Positions 8,743 through 19,147 of a DNA stretch of 22,162 bases are shown piece after piece. The stretch lies in the NCBI GenBank assembly GCA_022605405.1, contig JABYQQ010000047.1:1-22162 (forward strand). The letters run 5' to 3'. The notes below the pieces were generated by a model. It was not told the DNA's origin. It saw only the letters and a program-made list of their open reading frames with translations, and did no database searches. Numbering within the stretch: position 1 is the first letter of the stretch; the number at the start of each line of letters is the position of its first letter. The stretch comes from Earliella scabrosa. Its lineage: Eukaryota > Basidiomycota > Agaricomycetes > Polyporales > Polyporaceae. The translations under genes were made by a program, and so were the position numbers.

Positions 8743-9560
8743 TAGTACTTCTGAACGCTTCGCTTCCTTTGCCAACAATCCTCTCACCCAGATCTTTCGT
8801 AGCTGCCATGTCATGCCTCGAGGTTAATGTCATACAACATTATAGTGAAGTGTGACGTGATGTAACTGAATGCGTTCTCAGATCATCATATGTATCTATT
8901 TGTTTTAGCTCCGACATAGATGGAGATGGTACGGTGGGGCCATGTAGGCTAGGGCTGAAGAACGCTTCCCCGGGCGGCCCTAGATGTGCTCGTTTCGGCC
9001 TGGCCTTGAGAAAGCACGGATTTTTGGAAACTTGTCTAACCTCATCCGGTGCAGTCAGACCTTTTCTAGGGCCGGTCTTTCGGGGCGCCTATTGACGGGT
9101 TTCTGAGGTAAAGTACGCATGGGAGAGGTGGAAGCTTCACAGATCTTGATGAGTGGTCGCAACTCTGTATTTTTGGCTGGGGACGGTGTGGCGGATACGC
9201 ACTATGAGTCGCGCAAGTTGCTGGGATGCGGGTGCGACACCGTGGACGGACTTCGTAGCGTAAGAGATTGCCGGAACAGCGGAGGGCTACTCTTGTGAGT
9301 GACGGGCAAACTTGTACTCACGCTCGTCCTCGTGGTCGTCTCTGGGACACCTCACTGTCCTATGGCACACCAACATACCCGATCCTCTTCTCGTGTCTGA
9401 GTCGTAATGCCATAGAATCAACGCGGAGGGTTGGTGTCTGAGATAAGAAGATACAGTATGGCGACGCGAGAGATGCAGGGTTGTCCGTCCGTATTGGGGA
9501 AGCTGTATTAGTTCTAGTTTAGGCAATGCCAAGTATCCGGTAGAGAGCTGCAACTCACGT
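8743..9560. other. Intergenic stretch, no gene seen
   Basis: This lies between the plus-strand gene stop at 8742 and the minus-strand alpha-kinase stop at 9561, so it is the shared 3' flank of two convergent genes. Frames are short and frequently stopped at 8860-9290. I see no repeats, RNA gene or convincing polyadenylation signal beyond T/A-rich patches near 8880-8910. Confidence 0.6.
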
Positions 9561-12052
9561 TCAAGCGAAGTTCTCAACTGTGTCCTGGAGAACCTCCTCC
9601 GAACAGAGCTCCAGCCTCGTGCAAGCATCGTTGCAAGCGTGCGAGGTTACAAAGCTCTGAAGTCCATCCCATCCGCAATCGCCCAGCCCGGAGTCCCTGA
9701 GATCTTCACGTCAATACCGACATTCTGTGTAAGAATAGGTAGTCGTTGCTCACTTCGAAGGCGTGTGCGTCATGGGGTCGAAGAGAATCAAGTTCTCTAC
9801 ATTGTCTATGTCCTCCGAAGCTAGTACGCGGACGGTGTTGTGCAAGGTGTTTAAATGCAAAGCAGCTATCACGCACCTTGGATGTCCGCAAAGATGCAGC
9901 TGCACCCGGTCTCCTGGGCCATGTAGTGGGCAAAGGCGGCCATGGTGGTTGAGCGCTGATCGCCAGTGCGACCGGCACCTAGAGTACCCGAGTATCTCAT
10001 CACAGATTGGTTCCGGCGGTAAGGTTCGACAAGATATACAGCCGAAACAACCTCAGGAGGCGACACTGCCTCCTCTTGAGTCATGTCGGGGGTTTCGGCT
10101 TCTTGACCAGTGGAATTCTCTGAAAGAGTGGATTTCGCAGGTTCCGTGTACAACTTGATGAGAAACCCGCCTGAGACTTCGAATCCTAGATGATAACCCT
10201 TAATTGTGCTCCCGGTACTCCAGATTATGGACAACGTACGGCAGATTGGAACAAGTTTTTCATGTGCCAGTGCAACGAAGGACTTGGATAGTTCTTCCAT
10301 ACGTTTCAATCTCACGAGATCGCATGTGAGAAGTTTAACTTGGTCTTCCAGATCAATTGCGCTTCCTCGCCTTTCCCCAGTATTCACGAGCTTCTTGGCG
10401 GCGTACTTCTCTCCGTTGATCGTGAGCTAGCAGAGATGCGCATGAGGGAATTTCATGGTTCCGAACCTTCGGTCTGAGAACTCACCATGAAAACTTGTTT
10501 GGTGAGCCCCATATCGCGTTGTGCAAGCTTCAGTGGCTCCTTGGAGAGCTCACCATGTTCTTCCGCAGTGCTCTCCTCCAAGCGAATATTACCGGTAGTA
10601 GAGTCGACATGACACGTTGTTCGTTTGAAGCGAATGCGAGACACGGTGTTTTCGCCAGAGTTGATGGGCCTGGATCCCCATGATGTCTGCAGTACCGTGC
10701 GCAATTGGCCAGGTATGGCGACCAGCCGGGATCTGGAGGTATATGGGGCGGTCTCTGCGCGCTCAGTACGTCAGAGCCAAGGAGTGATATAGCCGTCTTG
10801 AACACGTACGTTTTACCTTCTTGGGAGAATCAGAAAAGAGGTCGGACTGAACATCGTCGGGCTTCCTTTTGTTGACACGCTTCTGCATGCGTTTCTCCAG
10901 GCTCTCCGGGTTCTTCATCCGCTCCTGCAGCTAAGTGTGGGTAGTACAGAGTTAGTGCTCGCGTACCTAACGCACATGCTATAGAGCGCCCACCTTGTCA
11001 ATATGAACATAGACCTCCAGCGAGAACGCTCTATTGTCTGGCCCCTTCTTCTTCCTCACGCCACCCATTCGCGGAGGGATGATATACGTGTCTCGAAGGG
11101 TATCGACGTTATGCGCGTCGTACCATTCTTTGATAGACTGGTTCATCTCGTCTCTGGGTATGTTAACATTTCCGGGGACGCGTAGCTCTGTATCTTCCCT
11201 ATATGGAGGTATAGTAAGCGGTCAGTCACATCAAAGAGTTGCGATTGACTCACGGGGTGATCTGCTCCGAATACCTCCTGAGCCAGGTTCCATTGACGCA
11301 GTCGATGATGGTGTGAAGCAGTTCTGTGACTAATTCTTCAGTATGCTGACGCCGGGCAATCGATGATTCAAGCTACACATACCTATTAACCTCATCCCCT
11401 GATCGAACGGCTTACACGAGGTGCCCATATCTGCGTCCGTGTTCTTCGTCGCGTCACTGCGTCGGACTTCCCACGCCACCATGAATGTCACGGGTTTTGC
11501 CTGGGTCGGTTGCTTCTGGTGCGACTGCAGTATAGCCATCTCTGCTGCAGACATCGGTGCGCCGTGACCAGTGGTGCCTCCGAATGGTGCCCCTCCCCCC
11601 CCTGTGCGCCCAAGTGCAAGTGTCCCAGTGGAGGAAGGCTGAAGATGCATCTGGTGCGTCACGTAGTTTCGTCGTACTGCGACGCTGTCTGCGTTGGGTT
11701 CGGGGTGACCGCGTTCACGCGCCACTGGGTCCTGCATCAGATCGTCCTCTACTTACGAATGGAATAGTAGCTCACTTTTCGCCCTACATAGACCACAAGG
11801 GCTATTGACGCTATTGCCGAACACTCCGCACTCTCCGCATTGAGGCATTGACTAACCACAAGTCAGCGGATAGCGCACTGTGTCAGGCAACGCTGTTCTT
11901 ACCCGGAAGGTAGCTCTTTGGGCTTCGGTAAGGTTCGGTTCTTGCATCTTCGCACATCTCATGCACAAACCAGGGATTTCTTGACGAGGAAAGATCTCTT
12001 GGCATCCAAGATCCTTGTTCCCTATACCCCCACATGGAAGATGATCATCCAT
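9561..12052 (-). CDS. Alpha-kinase (MHCK/EF2-kinase type) with N-terminal Cys-pair modules
   Basis: Ten exons join in one frame of 656 residues: 12052-11903, 11851-11757, 11684-11383, 11329-11254, 11198-10994, 10930-10810, 10754-10486, 10426-9877, 9820-9754, 9696-9561 (TGA). All nine introns (51-72 nt) start GT and end AG, most with CTNA-type branch sites. The catalytic half carries alpha-kinase hallmarks: INGEKYAAKKLV (candidate ATP-binding Lys about residue 417), YLVEPYRRNQSVMRYSGTLG, AFAHYMAQETG, FADIQ (585-589), LFDPMTHTPS, the Gly-rich GLGDCGWDG (615-623) and the zinc-holding HACNDAC (631-637). Family members are Ser/Thr protein kinases of atypical fold. The N-terminus has two Cys-pair modules, C7...C17...C30-x2-C33 and C55-x2-C58...C69-x2-C72, a layout I associate with mushroom alpha-kinases. 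Residues 73-400 lack a known domain. Substrate unknown. Intact throughout. Confidence 0.93.
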
Positions 12053-12884
12053 AGCGCGATGCGGACGGAGACGCAGGATGTAAATCTGTACGGGTAAAGA
12101 GCAAGCAGGGTTATCAGCCCAAAGGTCGGATATGCGATAGCATAGCAAAGATATACTGACTGAGCAGACTTAATAGAGCCGTACAGTGGAGAAGAGCTAT
12201 GTCAAGCAACAGAAGTTGTGAGGGTAAGCCGTCGTAGATGAAACCACGAAATATCGGAGTCGACCAGAGACTGTGTCGGACGGCCGGTGGAGTCTGTCGT
12301 AGCGACACTCGGAACCCCAAGCGTTTCCACTGTCCCCGCCGCCCTTTATACGAGCTGAAACCGCCGCTTAAGTCCCCGCCGGCGGGCTTCCTCCTGGATG
12401 ACTCACTTCGCAGACATCGGGTCGTTGGGCGACTATCTCTTCGGTTCCGGAAGCAATTGATTCATGCGAGAGGAACATCGCAAATTATGACCTGCTCCAA
12501 CATTCAAATGGGAATATTTGTGGGTACTCCTCATAGAATGCTTGCCCGCGGATGCCTGGGTATTGATTGAGGCTCTAGGTACAATAACACAACACGCCTT
12601 CCAATCATGGATGATTGGGCCGCTAAAGAGTGGAATATCCCACGGTAGCTCTCGTAGAGTCGTGCGGACCCCGGTCGCGGCAACTGTTGGGGTCCTATCG
12701 ACATCTCGAATACTTAAGCTAAAGCCGCACCCCAATGCCCAACCGTCCCCCCACGACATCCTGGCTGTCGAGCTCCCTCCACACAATATCTACCCCCTTC
12801 TTTACAGTCTGACGGCCGTCGCGTATGCTTTCCCTGTGTCGTCGGATTGTTATCATGATTATAAATAGACACTGTCGTTTACAG
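12053..12884. other. Interval between divergent genes, possible upstream exon
   Basis: This separates the alpha-kinase start (minus) from the gene at 12885 (plus), so it should hold both promoters. TATAAATA occurs at 12860-12867, only 18 bases before the chosen ATG, too close to place a usual start site upstream of it. A candidate intron from 12823 (GTATGC) to the TTTACAG just before 12885 suggests an upstream exon or spliced leader. Long open frames on both strands (12433-12868) have mixed quality; none is called. Confidence 0.45.
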
Positions 12885-14822
12885 ATGATGTCAAGACACT
12901 CTCTCACTCCCCCTCCGTCAACTCAAACCCGGCTGCCCTCACAGCTGGAACAGGCGGGCTTAGCCTCGCCATTTATCTTCCGTCCCGCCACAAGAAGGAC
13001 GCCCAAACGAGGTACGCAGTCATGCATCCTATAGGGTTGTTGTATCCCACTTACACTTTTGTACCACAGCTACGAAGCGCAAACGGGTACAGAGCCCCAC
13101 ATCTGATTCTCAAGCGGGTATGTATGCTAGTATGCCAGTGACTCTCAGGACGCTCATTGGCGTCGTTGAAACCAGCCGACGACGAACACAGCTCGCCCGA
13201 TGGCGATGCATCAGAGGTCGAGAAAACAGCGACGACGTCGCAAGGTAAGCATGATTGTATATTATGACTACCCCTCGGTTATGACTGAGATGTCTATAGG
13301 TGAGTGTATCGACGACGGGGCCCTTAAAGGAGTTATTCCATCATGCCCTCCGGGCATATCACTCATGCAACTTGATTCGGGTGATGGGCTTGCTCGCGAC
13401 CAGTTGGCATCCCTTATTTGCCGTTGTACGGGATGTGGGCGATTCTTTACCCGCCACGCCTTCCACCTGTTCCATACTACTAGTTGTGTCACCGCCTCAG
13501 AGGCGGGCAGTATCTAATACCAAGTTGTTACCACAACTACGTTCTACGTATTCTTCTTGAACTTTGACCTTACATTGTTAATAGTTCATCAGAGTCAGCT
13601 ATCTTTGGACTCAGGCTGTAGTGATAGCGAAGCACTGTCAATGATGGGATGTATGCAGCGATGCATGCGCGTGACAATCATGCCGGTTGCATTCAACAAA
13701 CGAGCCAAGGAAATGTTAGACTACAGATCAGCGCAACTGTCGTTGAGTGCGAATTGCATGCAGGCGAGTCTAATTGAAGACACAAGGATGCGAGACGGTA
13801 TAACAGGTGTCGTGAACAGGGAACATGATGGGCATCAGCATATGAGCAGGTAGCGAAAAAGCGCGACACCGATCGATTCCGAGCTGGGAGCATTAACAGT
13901 GACTGTCGCTCGCACTCCCTTCCCATAGCCGACAGTCGGCCCTATGAACTGCTCGCCCGGATCATCGGGCGCGAAGGTTCACTGTTGCTCAGATACTGTC
14001 AGCGAAGGGTGGTGTACGACACGGCTAGCGTCGATCGTGTCCTGCTGAGCCGGACCTGGCGTTGTGAGGTGCGTGCGACGGTTCGGCTAGTCGACGGGAT
14101 GTGTGTGGAGTTCTCGTCGCACATCTCGGAGGGTCTTCTATGTCTTCGAGCCGTCGCCGGCGCAGGCGGCAGCACCGCGGGTGCAGATGAGACCACTCTC
14201 CTCACAATTTTTACCGCTGTCACGGTGTCAGGGATTGGTACAGTCAGGACAGGTGGGCGTCAGCTATGCGATCGACGTGAAGGATCGTCGACGTACCTGG
14301 GACTCGACTGCACGACCAACACCAAGCACGTCCGCCACCCAATCCCCACCAACCAGCACGTGCATGTGCAAAGACCCTGATTGACACAACGGAGTCATAA
14401 AACAGGCTTGTCGATACACATCGACCCGCGAATCGCACCTCGTTATCAGCATAATCCGTGCAGTGGGCGGGCGATGGTTGGTTGGGAATTTGAGCACTGA
14501 CTCCGGCGAAGCCCCGCCGGGACAGTCTTTCCAAGAGATGTATACGTTTGATGAGGGATATTTCAGCCACCGGAGAGCCTTGAGTAGATGGCATCGCGCA
14601 GAGGCAGTATTCGAGACTGCGTCGATGGTCGCAGTAGTCGTCGAGGAGCTCTGGAACTTGGATGTACCAGCGTGAGTGCTCGTGTTGCTTAACCAGATAG
14701 CCAATACGTGCATCGTCCGTGACTTCAGTATGGGCGGATTCCGGACGGAGGTTGGTGAAAGATTGCGCGCGGTACTACTTGTGCCAGTTGGTGGTGCGAT
14801 GCTAGCCTCGAGATTAGGTTAG
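12885..14822 (+). CDS. Eight-exon hypothetical, probably nuclear protein with Cys/His cluster
   Basis: Exons 12885-13011, 13070-13117, 13176-13244, 13300-13509, 13585-13849, 13900-14359, 14406-14671 and 14729-14822 (TAG) join in one frame of 512 residues. Most introns have strong signals (GTACGC...CCACAG, GTATGT...ACCAG, GTAAGC...CTATAG, GTGAGT...TGACTTCAG). The weakest is 14360-14405 (GTGCAT...AACAG). Residues 37-48 (RRTPKRATKRKR) look like a nuclear localisation signal. Next is a Ser/Asp/Glu-rich stretch. Residues 122-144 hold CRCTGCGRFF...H..H..H...C, possibly a divergent zinc-binding motif. The C-terminal half is more globular (YELLARIIGREGSLLLRY; SFQEMYTFDEGYFS). I recognise no family. 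The ATG directly follows TTTACAG, so an earlier exon may exist. Confidence 0.6.
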
Positions 14823-15032
14823 CGCCCAGGATCATAACGGGCGTCCGAGAGCAGGTGTCTCCCACGAGTGCATTTCTCTCCGTTCCTGCTTGACCCTGGT
14901 GTACATCTACCATCAGATTTACCTTGCTCAGCCCGACTTGGATTTCCCTCGAAAGCCTGGCGACGTGCGGTCCGTTCGAGGAGTAGACAGTCGCAACAGG
15001 CCGCTACCATGGACGCCGGCGCGAGCACTTAC

Positions 15033-15518
15033 GATAAGAAGTGACTGCTGTAAGTGAACATGCATGCACTGCCTTATACCCAAGCTGACGGGCAAGCGAT
15101 CGGATACATAGATCCCGCACTGTGAAGTTTCAACCAGCGGCGTCTGCCTAGCATCGTGGGGCCATCCCTCTCCTGTCCGGAGCTCGACGACACCGAAATT
15201 CGAGTTCACTACGCGGCCTAATGCGGAGGCTTACCTCTCACCCGTAGCTCCACGCCAGTCTCTTTCTACTTGTCGTGGGCGACTTTCAGGACAAAGTGGA
15301 CCTCGCAGGCGGATGCAAGCCGTATAGGTGAATGTTGAAGCACGATATATCTTCCAACGGTTGATACGTACTCTCGCGTAGGCAGTCGCTCCCTCTGATC
15401 GCTCCAAACCCGGACGCCGTTTCAAGGTCATGAGAGAGACTGCCACCGCAGCGCTGTTGGTGTCATTACAAAGTGCGTCCCCCCAGTCTTCTAGCGGTCT
15501 CGGGTCCTCAAATACGTC
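15033..15518 (-). CDS. Minus-strand exon fragments, unknown protein
   Basis: Two convincing coding blocks on the minus strand. Block 1, 15518-15372, follows an acceptor with branch GTGACC and ends at donor GTACGT. It encodes 49 residues (DVFEDPRPLEDWGDAL...ATAYAR). Block 2, about 15209-15033, starts NSNFGVVELRTGEGWPHDA and ends at donor GTAAGT (15032). Between them a short segment reads VHFVLKVAHDK, then an in-frame TAG, then KETGVELR, so the join is not clean; alternatives need introns of only about 33 nt. A further exon (AFEGNPSRAEQ) lies near 14956. Upstream a block reading GGDDHARDVVSEAGL (about 15640-15690) may belong to it. These may be pieces of one gene with those at 16093-17483. No function can be given. 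Confidence 0.35.
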
Positions 15519-16092
15519 CTGACGGTCACGCCCGCTGTGGTCCAACCGTCCCACTCATGTTATGTACGTTCCTGAAACTCAGACGACGTTGCTGGTGCAC
15601 TCTGCGCGCGCATGGTGCTACCATTGCGATGCGGTAGATGCTATGAGCCCGGCTTCGGAGACGACGTCGCGGGCATGGTCATCCCCTCCTTTCAACCCAC
15701 AATCAGTAGCTGTGGTTGTGCTATTGCTCCGCGGATCTATTGTTGTATGTGATAGCTAGTCCCTTAGATCGTGTCCATGTAAGCCGTAGCTCATCTATCC
15801 CCCAACTTGAACTATGTACTTCTGATGGCCATACACGTCCGCCACTCTGCGAGTCGCGGCCATCCGACTTCCTCATCCCCGACGGCACACATGAAACAAC
15901 GTGATAGAATGCCATGCAATAGTTATGACTCGTTCTAGCAAGATCACACCCTGCGTCCTTCCCTCGCGCATGCGTTCAAAGACTATCAACCATGTCCCAC
16001 GACCAGCCATACAGACAGATCAAGTCATGAGTTATGCTGGTGGAGGACGTTGAGGGTTCGTGTGATCGTGATGATAGACAACAGGTACGCAC
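15519..16092. other. Unresolved stretch between minus-strand exon groups
   Basis: This probably holds introns and exons of the minus-strand gene or genes on either side. One coding-like block on the minus strand near 15610-15690 (DHARDVVSEAGLIAST) ends at a possible donor GTAGCA. An acceptor at 15983 would give a 110-nt intron after the exon ending at 16093 and a short tail, SLNACAREGRRV, before TGA. I could not fix one model. Confidence 0.35.
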
Positions 16093-16521
16093 CGGGATAA
16101 GACTGTGTTCGACATCTTGCATGTGCTTGCAACATAGGTCTTGTCGAGAGTCGATCAAGAATCCGTGTCGGATTAAGGGAGAGCTGAGACGAACCTCTGA
16201 GATCGTGATGATCCTTCGTCCGTGACGACGCGCTGTGTTCTTGGGCCACGCGGTCTCCCGCCGATCCTTCTTGGTAATGCTGAATTTAAATCCAGCAGCC
16301 TGAAGAAGCTGAAAGAGCTCGGAATGAGCCTTAAAAATACACAGTCAAGGTTCGGGGTAGAGTCCCACCTCGCGGACCGTACCATAAGTTACTGATATGG
16401 CGCTGTCCCCGTTGGGATCGAGCAATGTTCGAAGGAGCTGACAAGAATGCATTGTCAAACTTGACAGTATTAGAGCCACGAGAGTCAAACTCACATCTTT
16501 CTGCTCTTCAGAGAGGGGCAT
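16093..16521 (-). CDS. Three phase-consistent exons of an unknown protein
   Basis: Minus strand: exon 16521-16495 (MPLSEEQKD), intron 16494-16438 (GTGAGT...TTGTCAG), exon 16437-16369 (LLRTLLDPNGDSAISVTYG...VRE), intron 16368-16330 (39 nt, GTGGGA...CTTGACTG...TTTTTAAG), exon 16329-16093 (AHSELFQLLQAAGFKFSIT ... VEHSLIP), donor GTGCGT. All joins are phase 0. Reading each intron instead meets stops, which supports splicing. LDPNGDSAISVTYGTVRE loosely resembles an EF-hand loop, but the pattern is incomplete and I would not call it. The third exon is rich in Lys/Arg (KKDRRETAWPKNTARRHGRR), hence possibly nucleic-acid or nuclear. The ATG at 16521 may be internal: the frame is open upstream to about 16565. 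The 3' end is unresolved. Confidence 0.45.
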
Positions 16522-16714
16522 ACCGAAAGGGAGGCCGCGATGAGGGAAGGCAGTACGGAAACCTTGAAGCCGACATGTCCGCTCTTAAGTTGAAGGCCTC
16601 AACCCTGTTATGCCATCATTGAGTAATAAGAAACGATTATGGATGACACTGGGAGTCATGTATCTTTACCGCTACTTCACATATGCAGCCCCTTGGTGCC
16701 GAGGTCAGCGTCGG

Positions 16715-17483
16715 TCATGTACTCTCCACTGGTGCTTGTAGGATGTGGTCACCGAGATCCAAACAGTAGACTGCTTGATGTTCCTATACGCACAATGGGT
16801 TATTGATGCAGACAATGATATGACAGGGTGCGCTTACAGGCGTCTGTTGATGCTGTAGGGCCACGACGCAGACGGCCCTTCTGCCCTCGGGACCGGGGTC
16901 GAGTCATGCACCACTAGCCGATGCCCGTGTTGCTGCTTCCATTCCTGTCGCCTCCTGAGCTGTGTTAAGCGACTTAGTTTGGCCAAAGTATGACTCATGG
17001 TCGTCCTTGCAGTGGTGAGCGATGGCGGGATGCAGTGTTCGCGATGGTTTGGGCGCTTCATTGAATGATCTCACCCCAGGCTCACTTGTATCAAGTATTG
17101 AGCATTCTTTTCTCCTAAATCACTTGGATTCGCTATGTCTGTGGTTTGGAATCTGTGCAACATCCCGTTAATTGTGTGGATACATAGCTATCATACAGCA
17201 TCGACGATGGCGGTATCGTGTATATGGTTATGATGCAAAAACTTGGGGCGCCCACGGAGGATGGCATCAAATAAAAACAGAGAGGTGATGTACTCCTTGT
17301 AAACATCGAATTGAGTGATTGGAAGGACATACAACGACCAATACCATATACGGAAGTTGGTCTTCCACACACGGAAGGCAGAGTGCCATATGTGGAAGGT
17401 ATGTGTGGGCGTACAATACATGCGGGATCTCGATCGGAGATTTGCGCGGGCCGACTCGCAGCTGCAGCGCTCGCTTCAGGCAT
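16715..17483 (-). pseudogene. Probably decayed minus-strand gene, in-frame stop
   Basis: A possible start reads MPEASAAAASRPAQISDRD at 17483. Coding-like blocks follow on the minus strand: VYKEYITSLFLFDAILRGRP (about 17310-17260), HPAIAHHCKDDHESYFGQT (about 17020-16965) and, after splice 16837-16784 (GTAAGC...GTATAG), EHQAVYCLDLGDHILQAPV ending TGA 16717-16715. The frame through the last two blocks is continuous from about 17110, except for one TGA at 16906-16904 (GGT GCA TGA CTC GAC). No intron of workable length removes it. Either the gene is broken or the model is wrong there. The link between the first and second blocks is also uncertain. I recognise no family. Confidence 0.33.
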
Positions 17484-18982
17484 GTAATACTGTACGCCAT
17501 AGTGTCCGTGGTTAAAGAGAGAGCATTCTGGAGACTGGCGGCCCTACAATGTCTGGACTGACACACTGCCTCTATCAGATATCCACATATTATATCGAAC
17601 AAGGTTCCATAACCGCCGCGTACAGAAAGCTCATATAGGATGGATCGCATGGAGGGTACGAACAGGGACAACTATCCGGGTCCACTCGGCGCAGACGTCA
17701 TGGTGATGGAATCCGCTCAGGTTGAGTCAATGCTGACTAATTGGGCGCCAACGGTCGCGACCGGGTCGCGACCGGGTCGCGATCAGGTCGCGATCAGGTC
17801 GCGGTCGGGTCGCCGTCCCGATCGCGCGCCCACTGCCCTCAATCGGGTATGCTTATGGCCATATCCGGTCAGCAACTAGTGACAGGCGGTGGTTGCGCGC
17901 AGCAAGCAGTTATGTACAATAGATGGAGGGGGAGAGAGGAGACGATGATGGTCTCTTAGAGGAGTTGTATATTTGAGAGAGAGGAGCCTGGAATGCATGG
18001 TCAGATGAGACGACGGAGTCCGAGTGGGTACAGGGTTCATAGCTTGCGGGGAACGGCGTGTAGTAGGGCTCAAAAGAGTGACCGGGGATTCTTGCGTACG
18101 TTCTTTATGCCGTACGACGCGCGACGGACGAGTCCGTGGAAGGCCAACCAGGACCGGACAGGCTCACATGAACGCTGGTAGGAGTCGGCGACGCAGGAAC
18201 GAGTTGAGCGTAAGACGACACTCCCGAGAACGCGCTGGCGTCACAAAAGTGGTACTGACATGGAGCTACAGCTGTATACAAGCTGAGAAAAATCCGCATT
18301 TCCGTCATGGTTGTGAGCGAAGCGAGTAAGTAAAGTATCCCGTAGGCGTTGACTACGCGGGGGACAAACAAGGACAAACTTCTGAAGTTGGGGTACAGTA
18401 TAATCAATACTTCACTCGCATGCCTCTGCTTACATGAATCCCTCTGATGTAGTTCGTATACATCATATTGGTTGTAGTAGTTCCTGTGCAGAACAGATAC
18501 TAGTAAATCAGTACTTGAAGAACAACCCGCTCACCACCGCCCAACGTCACAGCGAGCACGCCGCGGCGCTCAGACGCGACGCGCGACGCCCAGTGCTTGT
18601 GTCGCTCCTCAGACGCAGCTGCCAGCACGCAACACCGTTGCTAATGGAGATCTAACAGCCTCCATGTGAGTCCGACATGTCTGGCGTTCCGTAAGCACCG
18701 AAAGCCGTTAACATACTAACTTCTCGGGCCGGTGTAAGTCCGGTCTTCGATTCTCCAGGGTGAGGTCAAGCGCCCGTGAGCGGCCAAGGTTACAATATCA
18801 GGCATTCTACGCAGTTTGAGGCTAGGAAGAGATTTTTCTAGGCATACGAGGAGCAGAATAAAGTAGAATACCAACTTTGGGAGAGATCGAGCAGGCAGCG
18901 GGAGAGGTGGAAAAGTTTGGGGGCATGTTGCTAAAACGCACGGGCAGGAGCCCGCACTGACGGGACCAGATCACAATCTCAG
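17484..18982. other. Intergenic stretch with tandem repeat, no gene called
   Basis: About 1.5 kb with short, unsupported frames on both strands. The plus frame 17640-17879 includes the 11-bp repeat and would encode an Arg/Gly/Ser-rich peptide; the repeat itself probably explains its openness. Around 18660-18800 there are scattered donor- and acceptor-like signals (GTAAGC, CTAAC) without an accompanying frame. No RNA gene recognised. Confidence 0.5.
17753..17818. repeat. 11-bp tandem repeat, six units
   Basis: Six contiguous 11-bp units: GGTCGCGACCG twice, GGTCGCGATCA twice, then GGTCGCGGTCG and GGTCGCCGTCC. GGTCGC is constant in all six. Positions 7-11 vary, and identical copies sit next to each other, as expected from stepwise unit duplication. 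GGTCGCGACC is itself a perfect palindrome. The array lies in otherwise unassigned DNA upstream of the minus-strand gene that may start at 17483. Confidence 0.95.
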
Positions 18983-19147
18983 ATGACATTATACAATTTT
19001 GCTACTTATTTTATGGACAGGCTCGACTCGGGGCTTGACAAGTCACCTGATCCCGTCTCTCAGCAATGGTCTGATGCGGTCACTCTTCCTCGGCGCCGGG
19101 TAGAAACTATCCCACAGTGGGAACACGGTCGAGAAGAAGGCGCGCCC

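Noticed and set aside
12860..12867. TATAAATA as the promoter of the gene at 12885
   Set aside because: It lies 18 bases before the ATG, so the usual start site would fall inside the coding sequence. It may instead be within a 5' intron ending TTTACAG at 12884.
16369..16437. EF-hand calcium site in LDPNGDSAISVTYGTVRE
   Set aside because: Only part of the 12-residue loop pattern fits, and the acidic residue normally needed at the last position is absent.
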